Counted from the first letter of the stretch, positions 7,814-17,400 are shown. The stretch is DNA of 38,872 nucleotides from DRTC01 sp964521025 (GCA_964521025.1 CAZFPK010000029.1:1-38872), one strand, 5' to 3'. Translations and numbers: made by a program. Notes: a model not told the origin generated them from the sequence alone.

Positions 7814-8299
7814 GTGAACGATTTTTCTTTAAATGAAATTATCGAAATGGCGGTTCAGATCGAAAAAAACGGTTATTCTTTTTATGATCATGCCTTGCAG
7901 AAAAAAGATTTAAGTAATGATGCGGAAGAACTTCTGATCATGCTGCGGGACGAAGAAATTGCTCATGAAAAGATATTCAAGAACCTTCGGAAAGAGATAG
8001 ATTTTTCCGAAATACAGTCAGCAGGTGATTGGAATATGGTTGGAAGTTATCTGCGCACGATTACAGAATCTCATATTTTCAGAGATGATCAGGCTGCCAT
8101 CCAACTTGCTGTTAATGCTTCCGATGAAAAAGAAATAATCAGAAATGCGATTGCCTTTGAAAAGGATACTCTATTATTCTTTTATTCCTTACGGGATTCG
8201 GTCAATGATGAAAGAGCAGCAAAGGTCATCAAAAAGATCATCGATGAAGAAGCGAAGCATGTCGTGAAGCTGAAAAAAATCTATGAAAAAATAATATAA
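7814..8299 (+). CDS. Ferritin-like diiron protein, paralogue 1
   Basis: A 161-residue helical protein with a GTG start preceded by CCGGAGGA. Pairs of glutamates and EExxH motifs occur at RDEEIAH (about residue 50) and DEEAKH (about residue 150), with the partner glutamates in QIEKNGYSFY and FEKDTLLFF. The fold is rubrerythrin-like, without a rubredoxin tail. It is clearly paralogous to the next gene, sharing the HIF(R/T)D, A(V)NA and FEKDT blocks, so it arose by tandem duplication. Peroxide reduction or iron handling is inferred from family and neighbours. Confidence 0.75.
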   Translation: MNDFSLNEIIEMAVQIEKNGYSFYDHALQKKDLSNDAEELLIMLRDEEIAHEKIFKNLRKEIDFSEIQSAGDWNMVGSYLRTITESHIFRDDQAAIQLAVNASDEKEIIRNAIAFEKDTLLFFYSLRDSVNDERAAKVIKKIIDEEAKHVVKLKKIYEKII

Positions 8300-8313
8300 A
8301 GAGAGGAGAAATT

Positions 8314-8787
8314 ATGAACATCCTGACCAAAAACGATATTATTGAATTTGCCGTCCAAATCGAAAATAACGGCTTTCTTTTTTACGATAATGCTGCTAAA
8401 AGAGCGGATATCGGTTCAAAAGCAAAAGAACTGCTCCTGATGTTGAGAGACGAAGAAAAGGTTCATAAAAGCACTTTTGAGCAGTTAAGAAATAAGCTCG
8501 ATCTTTATGAAATAAAAGAATCTTCCAATTGGGCAGATGCGATAGAATATGTAAAAGCTATAGTTAGTTCTCATATTTTTACCGATTCGCAAAGTGCTAT
8601 CAACCTGGCAGTAAACGCTAAAGACGAAAGTGCAATCCTGATAAATGCGATCGAATTTGAAAAAGATACGATCCTGTTTTTCTATGCGATCACCAGATTC
8701 ATTGAAAATAAAGAAGGATTAAAAGCGATAAACGATATCATTGATGAGGAAACGAATCACATTCTCAGATTGAAAAAATATCTTTAA
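8314..8787 (+). CDS. Ferritin-like diiron protein, paralogue 2
   Basis: A 157-residue protein starting at an ATG with GAGAGGAG upstream, 14 bases after the previous stop. It keeps the metal-binding pattern IEFAVQIENNGFLFY, RDEEKVH, FEKDTILFF and DEETNH. It aligns end to end with the preceding gene and is the likely product of a recent tandem duplication. The operon ends with a weak hairpin (AATCTTTT/AAAAGATT, 8786-8811). Confidence 0.75.
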   Translation: MNILTKNDIIEFAVQIENNGFLFYDNAAKRADIGSKAKELLLMLRDEEKVHKSTFEQLRNKLDLYEIKESSNWADAIEYVKAIVSSHIFTDSQSAINLAVNAKDESAILINAIEFEKDTILFFYAITRFIENKEGLKAINDIIDEETNHILRLKKYL

Positions 8788-9045
8788 TCTTTTAAATCCA
8801 TAAAAAAGATTTTAGATTAAATCTCAAGAAGGACGACGACTCGATCCCGGTTAATTATCATTCCGTCCGGTAACTGGCGGATCCTGCTTTACTATCGAGG
8901 AATCTCTGCAAAGAGAAATAAATTTTTTGAAGTCGTAGATTCTTTCGGGAGAATATCGATATAAAAAACCTCAGAATGACAATATTGATCGAGACAACGA
9001 GAATTTCTAATTAATAAGGATTCCCTATCTAAAAAACCGGAATAA
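8788..9045. other. Intergenic region with short dispersed-repeat fragments
   Basis: No gene is seen. It contains GACGACGACTCGA (8832-8844), also found at about 17976, and ATTTCTAATTAATAAG (9003-9018), identical to 33342-33357 inside a palindromic repeat. A small CTCTGCAAAGAG hairpin is near 8905. These look like remnants of dispersed repeats. Confidence 0.4.
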
Positions 9046-10044
9046 ATGTTTGAAATTCTAATCAACAACAAGAGAAAAATTAAATCCATAGAAGGTGATA
9101 CTCTTCTTTCCACTCTAAATAAAAATAAGATATTTCTGCCTTCGACTTGCAGTGGAAACGGAACCTGTGGATTCTGTAAATGCCAAGTTCTCACGGGAGA
9201 TGAACAAATACTTCCTTCCGAAGAGCCGTTTCTAACATCCCGGGAGATTGAAAAGAAGATCCGTTTATCCTGTCAGATAAAAGTCCAAAAAGAATTACAG
9301 ATACAAATCCCGGAAAAAGTTTTCAATATTCAGAAATTCCATGCTCGTGTCGAAAATATTAAAGACCTGACTTATGATATCAAAGAACTTACATTAAAAT
9401 TACTCGAACCTTCAAAATTCTGTTTTAAAGCGGGTCAATATGTGCAATTGATAACTCCGGTTTATGAAAAGAGTCATCGCTCGCTCGTTCGTGCTTATTC
9501 CATCGCGAGTAGTCCGATTTTGGATGACCAAATTCAATTGATAATCAGATTTATCCCGGAAGGGATTTGTACGACTTATATTTTTGAGTATCTAAAAATT
9601 GGCGACAAAATAGATTTTACCGGACCTTTCGGTGATTTTGTTATCCAAAATACTAATGCGGATATGTTTTTCATTGCCGGAGGTTCAGGGAAAGCACCGA
9701 TGAAATCGATGATCGAGTATCTTTCTGAAGTAGGCACTGAACGGAGAATGGTGTATTTTTTTGGAGTTCGCACCAAACAGGATTTATATTTACTGGATTT
9801 ATTTTATGATTTTGAAAAGAAATTTCATGATTTTACTTTTGTCCCGATTTTATCAAATCCAGGTGAAGGAAATGATTGGAAAGGCAGCAGCGGATATATC
9901 CCGCAGTATTTCCCGGAATTTATCAAAGATGCATCAAATACGGAAGCATATCTTTGCGGAAGTCCCGGTATGCTGGCAGCGGTTTCTAAAAGTTTACAGG
10001 AAAACGGAGTTCCCAAAGAAAAAATCTTTTATGATAGTTATTAA
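9046..10044 (+). CDS. NqrF-like 2Fe-2S ferredoxin/flavin NAD(P)H oxidoreductase
   Basis: A 332-residue reductase. Residues 1-90 are a plant-type [2Fe-2S] domain with the CSGNGTCGFC cysteines and a fourth Cys in LSCQIKV. Residues about 95-200 are an FAD-binding barrel with RAYSIAS (R-x-Y-S flavin motif). Residues about 205-332 are an NAD(P)-binding domain with GGSGKAPM and YLCGSPGM. The architecture matches soluble relatives of NqrF and phenol hydroxylase/methane monooxygenase reductases, but there is no transmembrane helix like the one in NqrF. Only a weak ribosome site precedes the ATG. It may be the electron donor for the nearby flavodiiron or ferritin-like proteins, which is inference from position only. 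Confidence 0.82.
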   Translation: MFEILINNKRKIKSIEGDTLLSTLNKNKIFLPSTCSGNGTCGFCKCQVLTGDEQILPSEEPFLTSREIEKKIRLSCQIKVQKELQIQIPEKVFNIQKFHARVENIKDLTYDIKELTLKLLEPSKFCFKAGQYVQLITPVYEKSHRSLVRAYSIASSPILDDQIQLIIRFIPEGICTTYIFEYLKIGDKIDFTGPFGDFVIQNTNADMFFIAGGSGKAPMKSMIEYLSEVGTERRMVYFFGVRTKQDLYLLDLFYDFEKKFHDFTFVPILSNPGEGNDWKGSSGYIPQYFPEFIKDASNTEAYLCGSPGMLAAVSKSLQENGVPKEKIFYDSY

Positions 10045-10059
10045 TCAAAGGTAATGATA

Positions 10060-10512
10060 ATGAACGAATCACATCACGAATCAATTATCCGCAAAAATCT
10101 GCAGCCCGGAGAAATGTCCATTGAAGGATTTCTCGGAGCAGATGAACGCGATTATTTAGAGATCATCGATGATGACAGGCGAACAATCGAAAAACTCGGT
10201 TTGACCACTACTGAAATTGCCAACAGATTATTATATTTTACCGATCAGGCATTTGAACTTTTTGGCGGAAGTGTTGTTATCGATACGATTTACAGAGTGT
10301 CTTACAGGTCTTTCCGCGGTAGAATTCTTTGTCCTTTTGCTCATCCCTGCGGAAACAGAAAAGGTCTGATCACTCTCGAGAACCTGAAAAACGGAATATC
10401 GATCTTCTGGTCTCCGCTGAATATCCACATGATCAGGAAGCATTGTTTTTTTGAAGGAAAAGGTTCGAAACACAGATTAGAACCGGAGATTTTGAAAAAA
10501 GTGTTATTTTAA
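10060..10512 (+). CDS. Conserved-looking hypothetical protein paired with the reductase
   Basis: A 150-residue protein that I do not recognise. It is acidic at the N-terminus (GADERDYLEIIDDDRRT), has a central YRVSYRSFRGRILCPFAHPCG segment with two cysteines four apart, and ends in a basic stretch containing one further cysteine. There is no signal peptide or membrane segment. The start at 10060 was preferred over ATG at 10054 because AAAGG lies 8 bases ahead of it. It begins 15 bases after the reductase stop, so the two are very probably cotranscribed. It may be a redox partner or substrate, but nothing in the sequence proves it. Confidence 0.6.
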   Translation: MNESHHESIIRKNLQPGEMSIEGFLGADERDYLEIIDDDRRTIEKLGLTTTEIANRLLYFTDQAFELFGGSVVIDTIYRVSYRSFRGRILCPFAHPCGNRKGLITLENLKNGISIFWSPLNIHMIRKHCFFEGKGSKHRLEPEILKKVLF

Positions 10513-10819
10513 TTAGAGTTTACGGATGGACTTTAATCAAGTCACTTTCATTAAAATTGAAAATTGACCAAGAGTTTGAATTATGGCTTCCCTCGAAATC
10601 CAGGCATTTGAATTTAATAAAAACCGATATTGACTTCGAAAAATTAAATTCCTGATTTTTCATAAAACTATATCTTATTATAAGATATAGTTGTTTTCTG
10701 TAAATTATAAATATATAATCAAACACAACAAACCTTTAACTTTTCTTTTACAGTTGAATCACCTCGACCTATCAGAAATCCTTTATTGATGCGTTTGTTA
10801 TTCCGGATTTTCTCAAATC
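10513..10819. other. Gene-free spacer with a perfect hairpin
   Basis: No credible coding sequence in 307 bases. The only clear structure is the hairpin at 10666-10692. The rest is AT-rich and leads into an IS remnant. Confidence 0.5.
10666..10697 (+). terminator. Perfect 12-bp hairpin terminator
   Basis: AACTATATCTTA (10666-10677) pairs exactly with TAAGATATAGTT (10681-10692) around a TTA loop, followed by GTTTT. It lies 150 bases after the reductase operon and is the likely end of that transcript. The symmetric flanking A/T runs mean it could work in both directions. Confidence 0.6.
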
Positions 10820-11391
10820 GTGGTGCCAAGAAATGGTTTGTTTATTCTTGGCATAGAATGCATATCTGCGAACATTGGAGTGTCAAAACGAGGAGCAAGT
10901 TCATTGGTCGGTAATAAAGGTTATCGCAAATATCTTAAAATAAAAAAGAATAGTGTTTCTATCGATCATGATAAAAACGCGTATGAAGAGCGTTTCGATG
11001 GGAAATGGGTGTTGCAGGCGAATACGGATTTACCGGCAGAAGAAGTAGTCTTATCCTTCAAAGAACTTTGGATGGTGGAACATATTTTTCAGGACATGAA
11101 GTCTTTGCTTGAGACTCGTCCAATTTATCATCGTCTTGATGAAACAATTTGCGGACATGTTTTTTGCAGTTTTCTGGCACTGGTTCTTCTCAAAGAACTG
11201 GAACGCATGTTGGAATTGAAAGGATATAATTTTGATGGAAAAGAGTAAGACAGGATTTGCAGGCACTACAAGAAGTAACGAATGAAGAGAATAATAAGAA
11301 ATTTGCAGTCAGATCGGAATGTGTTGGAACTTGCGGGAAAGTTTTTCAGGCAGTGGGAGTAGCAATTCCACCTTCCATAAAAGAGCTGTAA
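10820..11391 (+). pseudogene. IS1634-like DDE transposase remnant (5'-deleted, frameshifted)
   Basis: Only the C-terminal part of an IS4-superfamily transposase remains. It contains LVGNKGYRKYL, the WMVEHIFQDMKS..ETRPIYH block and the helix HVFCSFLALVLLKELE. The final DDE glutamate region (FKELWMVEHIFQDMK) is present. The N-terminal half is gone. The reading frame stops at 11246-11248, but coding resumes in another frame (QDLQALQEVTNEEN ... RSECVGTCGKVFQAVG) to a stop at 11391, so there is at least one frameshift. GTGGTGCCAA occurs at both edges (about 10820 and 11415) in the same orientation, not as inverted ends. This is a dead, internally deleted insertion. Confidence 0.75.
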
Positions 11392-11730
11392 TCGATATAT
11401 AAAAAAATCGAAAATGTGGTGCCAAAGTGTTTTTTGCTCTCGCTATCTCCTTATTAAGGAGTATGTTAGATTTTTGAAGTGTTAAAGATGAGCATTAGCA
11501 ATATATTTTCAATTAAAACTTGTAATTGTTCAAATTTGTTGATTTTTGACTTTTTACGAATTCGTCATATTTAAGTAAAATAATTAAACGAAGTAGTTAA
11601 CTTTTATTTCCATTTTTAAATTTATACTTTTTCAAAATAAGTTCCATCCAAATCGCAAAAAACAATTGACACTGTATTCTTATTTAAAAAATTTCCTCTA
11701 AAATTTAGTTCCGAAGGAGCATCAGCGGGA
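11392..11730. other. AT-rich leader region upstream of the stn operon
   Basis: No gene was found. A small CTCCTTATTAAGGAG dyad lies near 11447. TTGACA at 11666-11671 is a possible -35 element for the operon, but there is no good -10 at the right spacing. AAGGAGC upstream of 11731 is the ribosome site of the next gene. Confidence 0.4.
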
Positions 11731-12192
11731 ATGAAAAAAAATAAAAAAGAGATAAACAGAATTATCAATAATTACCTGGGGAAAAAAGGTGCTTTAATTC
11801 CCCTGCTCCAGGAAATTCAAACTGTTGAAAAATACCTGGCTAAAGATACAATGAAATACATTTCCCAAAAAACCGGTATAAAATTAGCCGAGATCTACGG
11901 AGTCGCAACATTCTATACAATGTTCCGCCTGAAGCCGCAAGGTAAATATACTATCCGGGTTTGTAAGGGTACAGCCTGTCATGTTTCCGATGCAAACTCG
12001 ATTTTAACTGCGATCAGAACTGAACTAAAATTAAACGAAGATGAAGATACTTCCAAAAACGGTTTATTTACGATCATGGAAGTTGCTTGTCTCGGCTGCT
12101 GCAGTCTCGCTCCTGTGATCATGATTAATGAAAATACTTATGGGAAATTAACTTCCGGAACTATTCCCGGGATTTTGAAAAAATACACATAG
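11731..12192 (+). CDS. stnA: StnA-like / NuoE-like [2Fe-2S] subunit of an NAD-linked transhydrogenase
   Basis: A 153-residue thioredoxin-fold [2Fe-2S] subunit of the NuoE/HydC family. It has the helical N-terminus found in NuoE (KGALIPLLQEIQ), the YGVATFYTMF motif, and four cluster cysteines in VCKGTACH and VACLGCCSLAP. It passes electrons to or from the FMN subunit. With the NuoF-like and GltD/NuoG-fused subunits downstream, it matches the three-gene set of the Stn (Sporomusa-type Nfn) transhydrogenase better than complex I or a HydABC hydrogenase, since no H-cluster subunit is present. It is separated from the next subunit by an inserted four-helix-bundle gene. Confidence 0.85.
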   Translation: MKKNKKEINRIINNYLGKKGALIPLLQEIQTVEKYLAKDTMKYISQKTGIKLAEIYGVATFYTMFRLKPQGKYTIRVCKGTACHVSDANSILTAIRTELKLNEDEDTSKNGLFTIMEVACLGCCSLAPVIMINENTYGKLTSGTIPGILKKYT

Positions 12193-12194
12193 AA

Positions 12195-12243
12195 ATTATA
12201 AATTTTAAATGATAAATGATAAATGATAAATTTTAAATTAGAA
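12195..12243 (+). repeat. Left flanking repeat of the four-helix-bundle gene
   Basis: AT-rich stretch with three tandem AAATGAT heptamers, followed by AATGATAAATTTTAAAT (12222-12238). The reverse complement of that 17-mer occurs exactly at 12634-12650 on the other side of the gene. Confidence 0.7.
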
Positions 12244-12256
12244 ATTTGAATGAGAA

Positions 12257-12613
12257 ATGAAGAATAATATTATTCAAGATAAGAGTTTCGATTTTTCCCT
12301 CAGAATTATTGAATTGTACAAAATTTTAAGAGAGAATAAAGAATATGTAATATCAAAACAACTTTTAAGAAATTCTACCAGTTTAGGTGCTAATGTAGAA
12401 GAAGCTATCGGGGCTCAAAGCAGAAAAGACTTTTTAGCAAAAATTTATATCTCTCTAAAGGAAGCAAGAGAAACAAGATATTGGTTAAACCTGTTAGATA
12501 AAAGTCAATTGGTTAAATATGATTATTCAAGTTACTTAACTAAGATTATTGAAATAATTAAAATCTTAACAAAAATCACAAAAACTACTTCCGTAACTAT
12601 TAAAAATGGATAA
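12257..12613 (+). CDS. Four-helix-bundle protein (S23 / rRNA intervening-sequence family)
   Basis: A 118-residue helical protein. DKSFDFSLRIIELYKIL, the central SKQLLRNSTSLGANVEEA and the C-terminal ARETRYWLNLL match the S23/IVP family, found in intervening sequences of 23S rRNA, and its relative Avd of diversity-generating retroelements. Here it is not in an rRNA gene but between two subunits of one redox complex. A 17-bp perfect inverted repeat brackets it. Its molecular role is unknown; a nucleic-acid-binding pentamer is known for relatives. Spacing from the neighbours (64 and 55 bases) and lower GC content suggest it was inserted into a pre-existing operon. Confidence 0.85.
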   Translation: MKNNIIQDKSFDFSLRIIELYKILRENKEYVISKQLLRNSTSLGANVEEAIGAQSRKDFLAKIYISLKEARETRYWLNLLDKSQLVKYDYSSYLTKIIEIIKILTKITKTTSVTIKNG

Positions 12614-12615
12614 CT

Positions 12616-12660
12616 AATGATTTAAAATCTATCATTTAAAATTTATCATTAGAATTTAAG
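12616..12660 (+). repeat. Right flanking repeat of the four-helix-bundle gene
   Basis: ATTTAAAATTTATCATT at 12634-12650 is the exact reverse complement of the left copy. The stretch abuts the ribosome site (AAGGAGG) of the next redox subunit. Confidence 0.7.
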
Positions 12661-12668
12661 GAGGAAAT

Positions 12669-14438
12669 TTGAGCCTTCAAATCAAAGTCGGAATAGCGAG
12701 TTGCGGACTAGCAGCCGGTTCCGGTGAAATTTATAATTTTATAGAAGAATATCTGAAAAAAAATAAGATCGATGCTGCTTTGAAAAGAACAGCTTGCCTT
12801 GGTATGTGCTTTGCTGAACCTTTACTGGAAATTGCATCGGATAAAGAAGATGCGATTACTTACGGATATGTTACTTCTGAGATGATTCCTCAGATCATCG
12901 AATCTTTTCGGAGAGGACAACCAACGAGTAAAAATGCGATCTTATCCAATAGAATGGAAGCTTCCGAAAATGAAAATTACCGGCAACAAACCAGGATCGT
13001 CCTCAGAAATTGCGGAGTGATCGATCCGGAATCTCTCCCCGATTATCTTGCTAATAAAGGTTATAAAGCACTGGAAAAGACTTTGATAGAACTCAACCCG
13101 GAAGATGTGATCGAAGAGATCAATAATTCAGGTTTAAGAGGAAGAGGAGGAGCCGGCTTTCCAACCGGACTGAAATGGCAATTTGCCCATAATGCCAAAA
13201 ATGAAAAAAAATATATAATCTGCAATGCGGACGAAGGCGATCCCGGTGCATTCATGGATAGAAGCGTCCTCGAAGGAGATCCGCACAGCGTCATCGAAGG
13301 AATGATCATCGGGGCTTTTGCGATCGGTGCTGATGAAGGTTATATTTACTGCCGGGCAGAATATCCGCTTGCCATAAAACATCTGCGGAAAGCGATAAAA
13401 GATGCGGAAAATTCAGGATTTCTCGGTAAAAATATTTTGGGAACTGATTTCGATTTCAAACTCCACATCAAAGAAGGAGCAGGAGCTTTTGTCTGCGGAG
13501 AGGAAACTGCTTTAATGGGGTCCATCGAAGGAAAAAGAGGAATGCCCAATATCAGACCACCATTCCCGGCTCAATCAGGTTTATGGCAGAAACCATCCAA
13601 TATTAATAATGTCGAAACTTTTGCTAATATATCCTGGATAATCTTGAATGGAGGAGAGAAATATGCATCATATGGAACAGAAAAAAGCAAAGGAACTAAA
13701 GTCTTTGCACTGGCTGGAAAGATCAAGAACAGCGGTTTGATCGAAGTTCCGATGGGAATGTCGCTACGGGATGTGATCTATAAAGTCGGTGGCGGAATGA
13801 AAACTGATAAACCGTTCAAAGGTGTTCAATTAGGAGGACCTTCCGGTGGCTGCGTTCCGGAAAGTCTGCTGGATACGGTCGTCGATTACGACTCCATCAA
13901 CAAAACCGGAGCGATCATGGGTTCCGGTGGTATGGTTGTCATGGATACATCGACCTGTATGGTGGATGTAGCGAAGTTCTTCCTCGATTTTACCCAAAAC
14001 GAATCCTGCGGGAAATGTACATTTTGCCGGATCGGAACAAAAAGGATGCTGGAAATCCTTAGCAAAATAACGACCGGGAAAGGCAGGATCGAAGATTTGA
14101 ACAAACTTCAGGACTTGGCTGAAAATATCATTAAAGCGTCATTGTGCGGTTTGGGGCAGACAGCTCCAAATCCTGTTCTAACGACTTTGAAATATTTCAA
14201 AGAAGAATACCTGGCACATATCATAAAAAAAAGATGTCCTGCAGGTGTTTGCACTGCTCTCTTGAAATATGAGATTATCGAAACAAATTGTACCGGCTGC
14301 ACTGTTTGTGCAAAAAAATGTCCGGTTTCTGCTATTTCGGGGGAAATTAAGAAGTCTCACTTTATCAACCAGGAAATTTGTACAAAATGTGGTATTTGTT
14401 ATAATGTCTGCAAATTTGATGCGATAAAAAAATCATAG
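12669..14438 (+). CDS. stnB: StnB-like / NuoF-HydB-like FMN subunit with C-terminal ferredoxin domain
   Basis: A 589-residue NADH-binding flavoprotein with a TTG start behind AAGGAGGAAA. Residues 1-90 are a thioredoxin-like [2Fe-2S] domain (ASCG and TACLGMC). Residues about 150-350 carry NuoF signatures GRGGAGFPTGLKW, CNADEGDPGAFMDR and GAGAFVCGEETAL for FMN/NADH. An SLBB segment follows. ESCGKCTFC (about 445) with a later Cys binds [4Fe-4S]. The tail (about 535-589) is a 2x[4Fe-4S] ferredoxin with CTGCTVCAKKCP and CTKCGICYNVC. This is the domain order of HydB and StnB of flavin-based bifurcating complexes. It probably exchanges electrons among NADH, ferredoxin and the next subunit. Confidence 0.9.
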   Translation: MSLQIKVGIASCGLAAGSGEIYNFIEEYLKKNKIDAALKRTACLGMCFAEPLLEIASDKEDAITYGYVTSEMIPQIIESFRRGQPTSKNAILSNRMEASENENYRQQTRIVLRNCGVIDPESLPDYLANKGYKALEKTLIELNPEDVIEEINNSGLRGRGGAGFPTGLKWQFAHNAKNEKKYIICNADEGDPGAFMDRSVLEGDPHSVIEGMIIGAFAIGADEGYIYCRAEYPLAIKHLRKAIKDAENSGFLGKNILGTDFDFKLHIKEGAGAFVCGEETALMGSIEGKRGMPNIRPPFPAQSGLWQKPSNINNVETFANISWIILNGGEKYASYGTEKSKGTKVFALAGKIKNSGLIEVPMGMSLRDVIYKVGGGMKTDKPFKGVQLGGPSGGCVPESLLDTVVDYDSINKTGAIMGSGGMVVMDTSTCMVDVAKFFLDFTQNESCGKCTFCRIGTKRMLEILSKITTGKGRIEDLNKLQDLAENIIKASLCGLGQTAPNPVLTTLKYFKEEYLAHIIKKRCPAGVCTALLKYEIIETNCTGCTVCAKKCPVSAISGEIKKSHFINQEICTKCGICYNVCKFDAIKKS

Positions 14439-14451
14439 ACGGATGGATCTG

Positions 14452-17400
14452 ATGATAAACATAGAATTAAATGGGAAGGAAATCCAAACCGAAAGAGGAA
14501 AAACGATCCTGCAAGTTGCTAAGGAACATGGAATTCAAATTCCGACTTTGTGTCATGATGAAGAATTGAAACCATTCGGTTCGTGCTGGGTATGTGCTGT
14601 CAAAGTCGAAGGAAGAAGAGGATTTGTAACAGCCTGCGGAACAGATGTTCTGGACGGAATGGAGATCACGACAGATTCTAAGGAGATCAGGAAAGCGAGA
14701 AAAATGGCTCTGGAACTCCTGCTTTCCGATCATTATGCCGATTGTGAAGCTCCCTGTAAAATCGCTTGCCCGGACAATGTCGATGTGCAAACTTATGTTT
14801 CTTTGATCGCGAACGGACAACACCATGAAGCGGTAAAAGTCATCAAAGAAAATCTGCCGTTGCCGCTTTCTATTGGTCGTGTTTGTCCTGCTTTTTGTGA
14901 AACCGAATGTCGTCGAACGATTGTGGAAGAACCAATCGCCATCAGGCAGTTAAAGCGTCATACTGCTGATTTTGATCTGTTCGACGATTGGTCTTACATT
15001 CCTGAAAAAGCTCCTGCCAAAGATAAAAAAATTGCAATTGTTGGAGGAGGACCTGCCGGCTTGACATGCGGTTATTATCTTTCCAATAATGGTTATGGTG
15101 TAACAGTTTTTGAGTCAGCACCAAAAGCCGGCGGTTGGCTTCGCTATGGAATACCCGAATATCGATTACCTAAAAAAATTCTCGACGATGAAATTAAGTT
15201 GATGTGTGCAAATGGAATGAAGATCAGGACCAATATCCAGGTTGGGAAGGATATCTTTTTAGCGGATTTGAGTAAAAAATATAATGCTGTTTTTCTCGCT
15301 GTAGGAGCTCAGAAGGCAGTTCCCATGCGAATCAAGAACAGTGATCTGAAAGGCTGTTTTCTCGGTGTCGATTTTCTGAAAGATCTGGCTCTCGGGAAAA
15401 AGATAAAACCGGGAAAAAAAGTTGCTGTGGTCGGTGGAGGAAATACAGCCATTGATTGTGCCAGAACTGCCATAAGAATGGGATCGGAAGTAACTTTGAT
15501 CTATCGTCGAACGCGAAATGAGATGCCGGCTGATGTTTATGAAGTCGATGCTGCTGAAAAAGAAGGGGTAGAGTTCTTTTTCCTGACAAACCCGGTTGAA
15601 AATATAGGAACTAAGGGAGTATTGAAGTCCATCAAACTTGAAAAAATGAAACTCGGTAAACCTGATCAGAGTGGAAGAAGAAGACCTGAACCGACCGGAG
15701 AATTTTTCAGGAAAGAATTTAATACTCTTATTGCCGCAATTTCCCAATCTCCGGATGTCGATTTCCTGGCAATAGAAAAAAACAAGATCAACGGTCAGGG
15801 AATTCCATTAACCCGCTGGTCAACTTGCGAAACTCCAGCCGAAACCATGTATTCGGGAGTAGCAAATGTTTTTGCAGGAGGAGATTTCCGTCGCGGTCCG
15901 GCAACTGCGATCGAAGCGATTGCTGACGGGAGAATCGCAGCAAATACAATCGACCGTTTTTTACATGGCAAATTTAACGAGAAGACTCTTCGATTATTCG
16001 ATTCTAAAAAAGAGAAAAAACTGAAAGATGTCGATCCGAAAGAATTTCAACAATATGAAAAGATTCCTCGTTTCAAGATGCCGGAATTAGACCCGGAAAC
16101 CAGATGTTCAAATGATAAAGAAGTCGAACTTGGTTTTGAAGAAGAAGATGCGAGAAGCGAAGCAGAGCGCTGCCTTGAATGCGGCTGCCAGGTCAATACG
16201 ATTTGCGACCTGCGAAAATATGCAACCGAATATGAGATCGATACCGATCTGTTTAGCGGAGATAAAAATAAACATCCGATCGATGATACGCATCCTTTTA
16301 TCCGGCGCGATTCCAACAAATGCATCAAATGTGGTCGTTGTGTCCGCATCTGTACGGAAGTTCAGGGTCCCGGAGTTCTCGGGTATATTTTCCGAGGTTT
16401 TGCCAGTTATGTTGCTCCTGAATTCGATGAGAGTCTGACTAAAACGGCCTGTGAATCCTGCGGAAAATGTATAGAGGTTTGTCCGGTTGGAGCTTTACTT
16501 CCCAAAAATCAGAATTATAAGTTAAATCCTCATCCGGTTGAAATTAGCACTCAGAATTGCGGTCTGTGCGGAACCGGCTGCAAGATCGATATTTCTGTTC
16601 AAACCGATAAAGTGACAATCATCGAACCGGCAAAAGAAGCAGGATTCAATAGAAGAAATTTATGCTTTGCAGGTAAATTCGGGTGGCAGATTTTAGAAGA
16701 TAAAGAAAGAATAATCATTCCTTATAAAAAGATCGATTCCACCTGGGAAAGAATTGATGATTGCTGGGAAAAATTCCAAAAATGCAAGGAATTTCATAAC
16801 CTGATCCGTGACAAACTGAATTCTGCTAAAACAAAAAAAATATATATTTCAGCGATGTCTTCAAATGAAGAGATCCTGTTGATGAAAGATATTGCAGAGA
16901 AGATCGGAGCTGATATTTCCTCGTTATCTTATGATAAAACTTTTGTCGATGAGCTGCAAATCGATAAAACTTATGCGGATCTGGAACACGCAGAAGCAAT
17001 CGTGATCATCGGTAAGATCAGTCATACACTGAAAATACGGGCACGCACACAGCAGAGAAAAGGGAAAAAACTTTTCCTGATCACAGATAATGAAAAGGAG
17101 TTTAATAAATTTGCGGATGAACAATTCGATGACAGCGGTATTGAGAATACGCTGGAAAAGATAATAGCTTGTTACTATGAAGACGATGTTACAGATGAAG
17201 TTGCTGATTGTTCCGAAAAAATAGATGCTCTGAAATTACCTGCAAAAACACTCTTTATTTATAATCGTGATTATTTGGCAGAGAAATCTATATGGAATAT
17301 CTGGATGCTGGCATCATTGACTTGCGATTTTTCTGTTGGTTCAGGGATTCTTCCAACTTCGAGTTTTTCTAATTTGAGAGGTTTAAAGGAATTAGGGATC

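Noticed and set aside
10820..11415. Complete IS element
   Set aside because: No matched inverted ends, missing N-terminal half and a frameshift.
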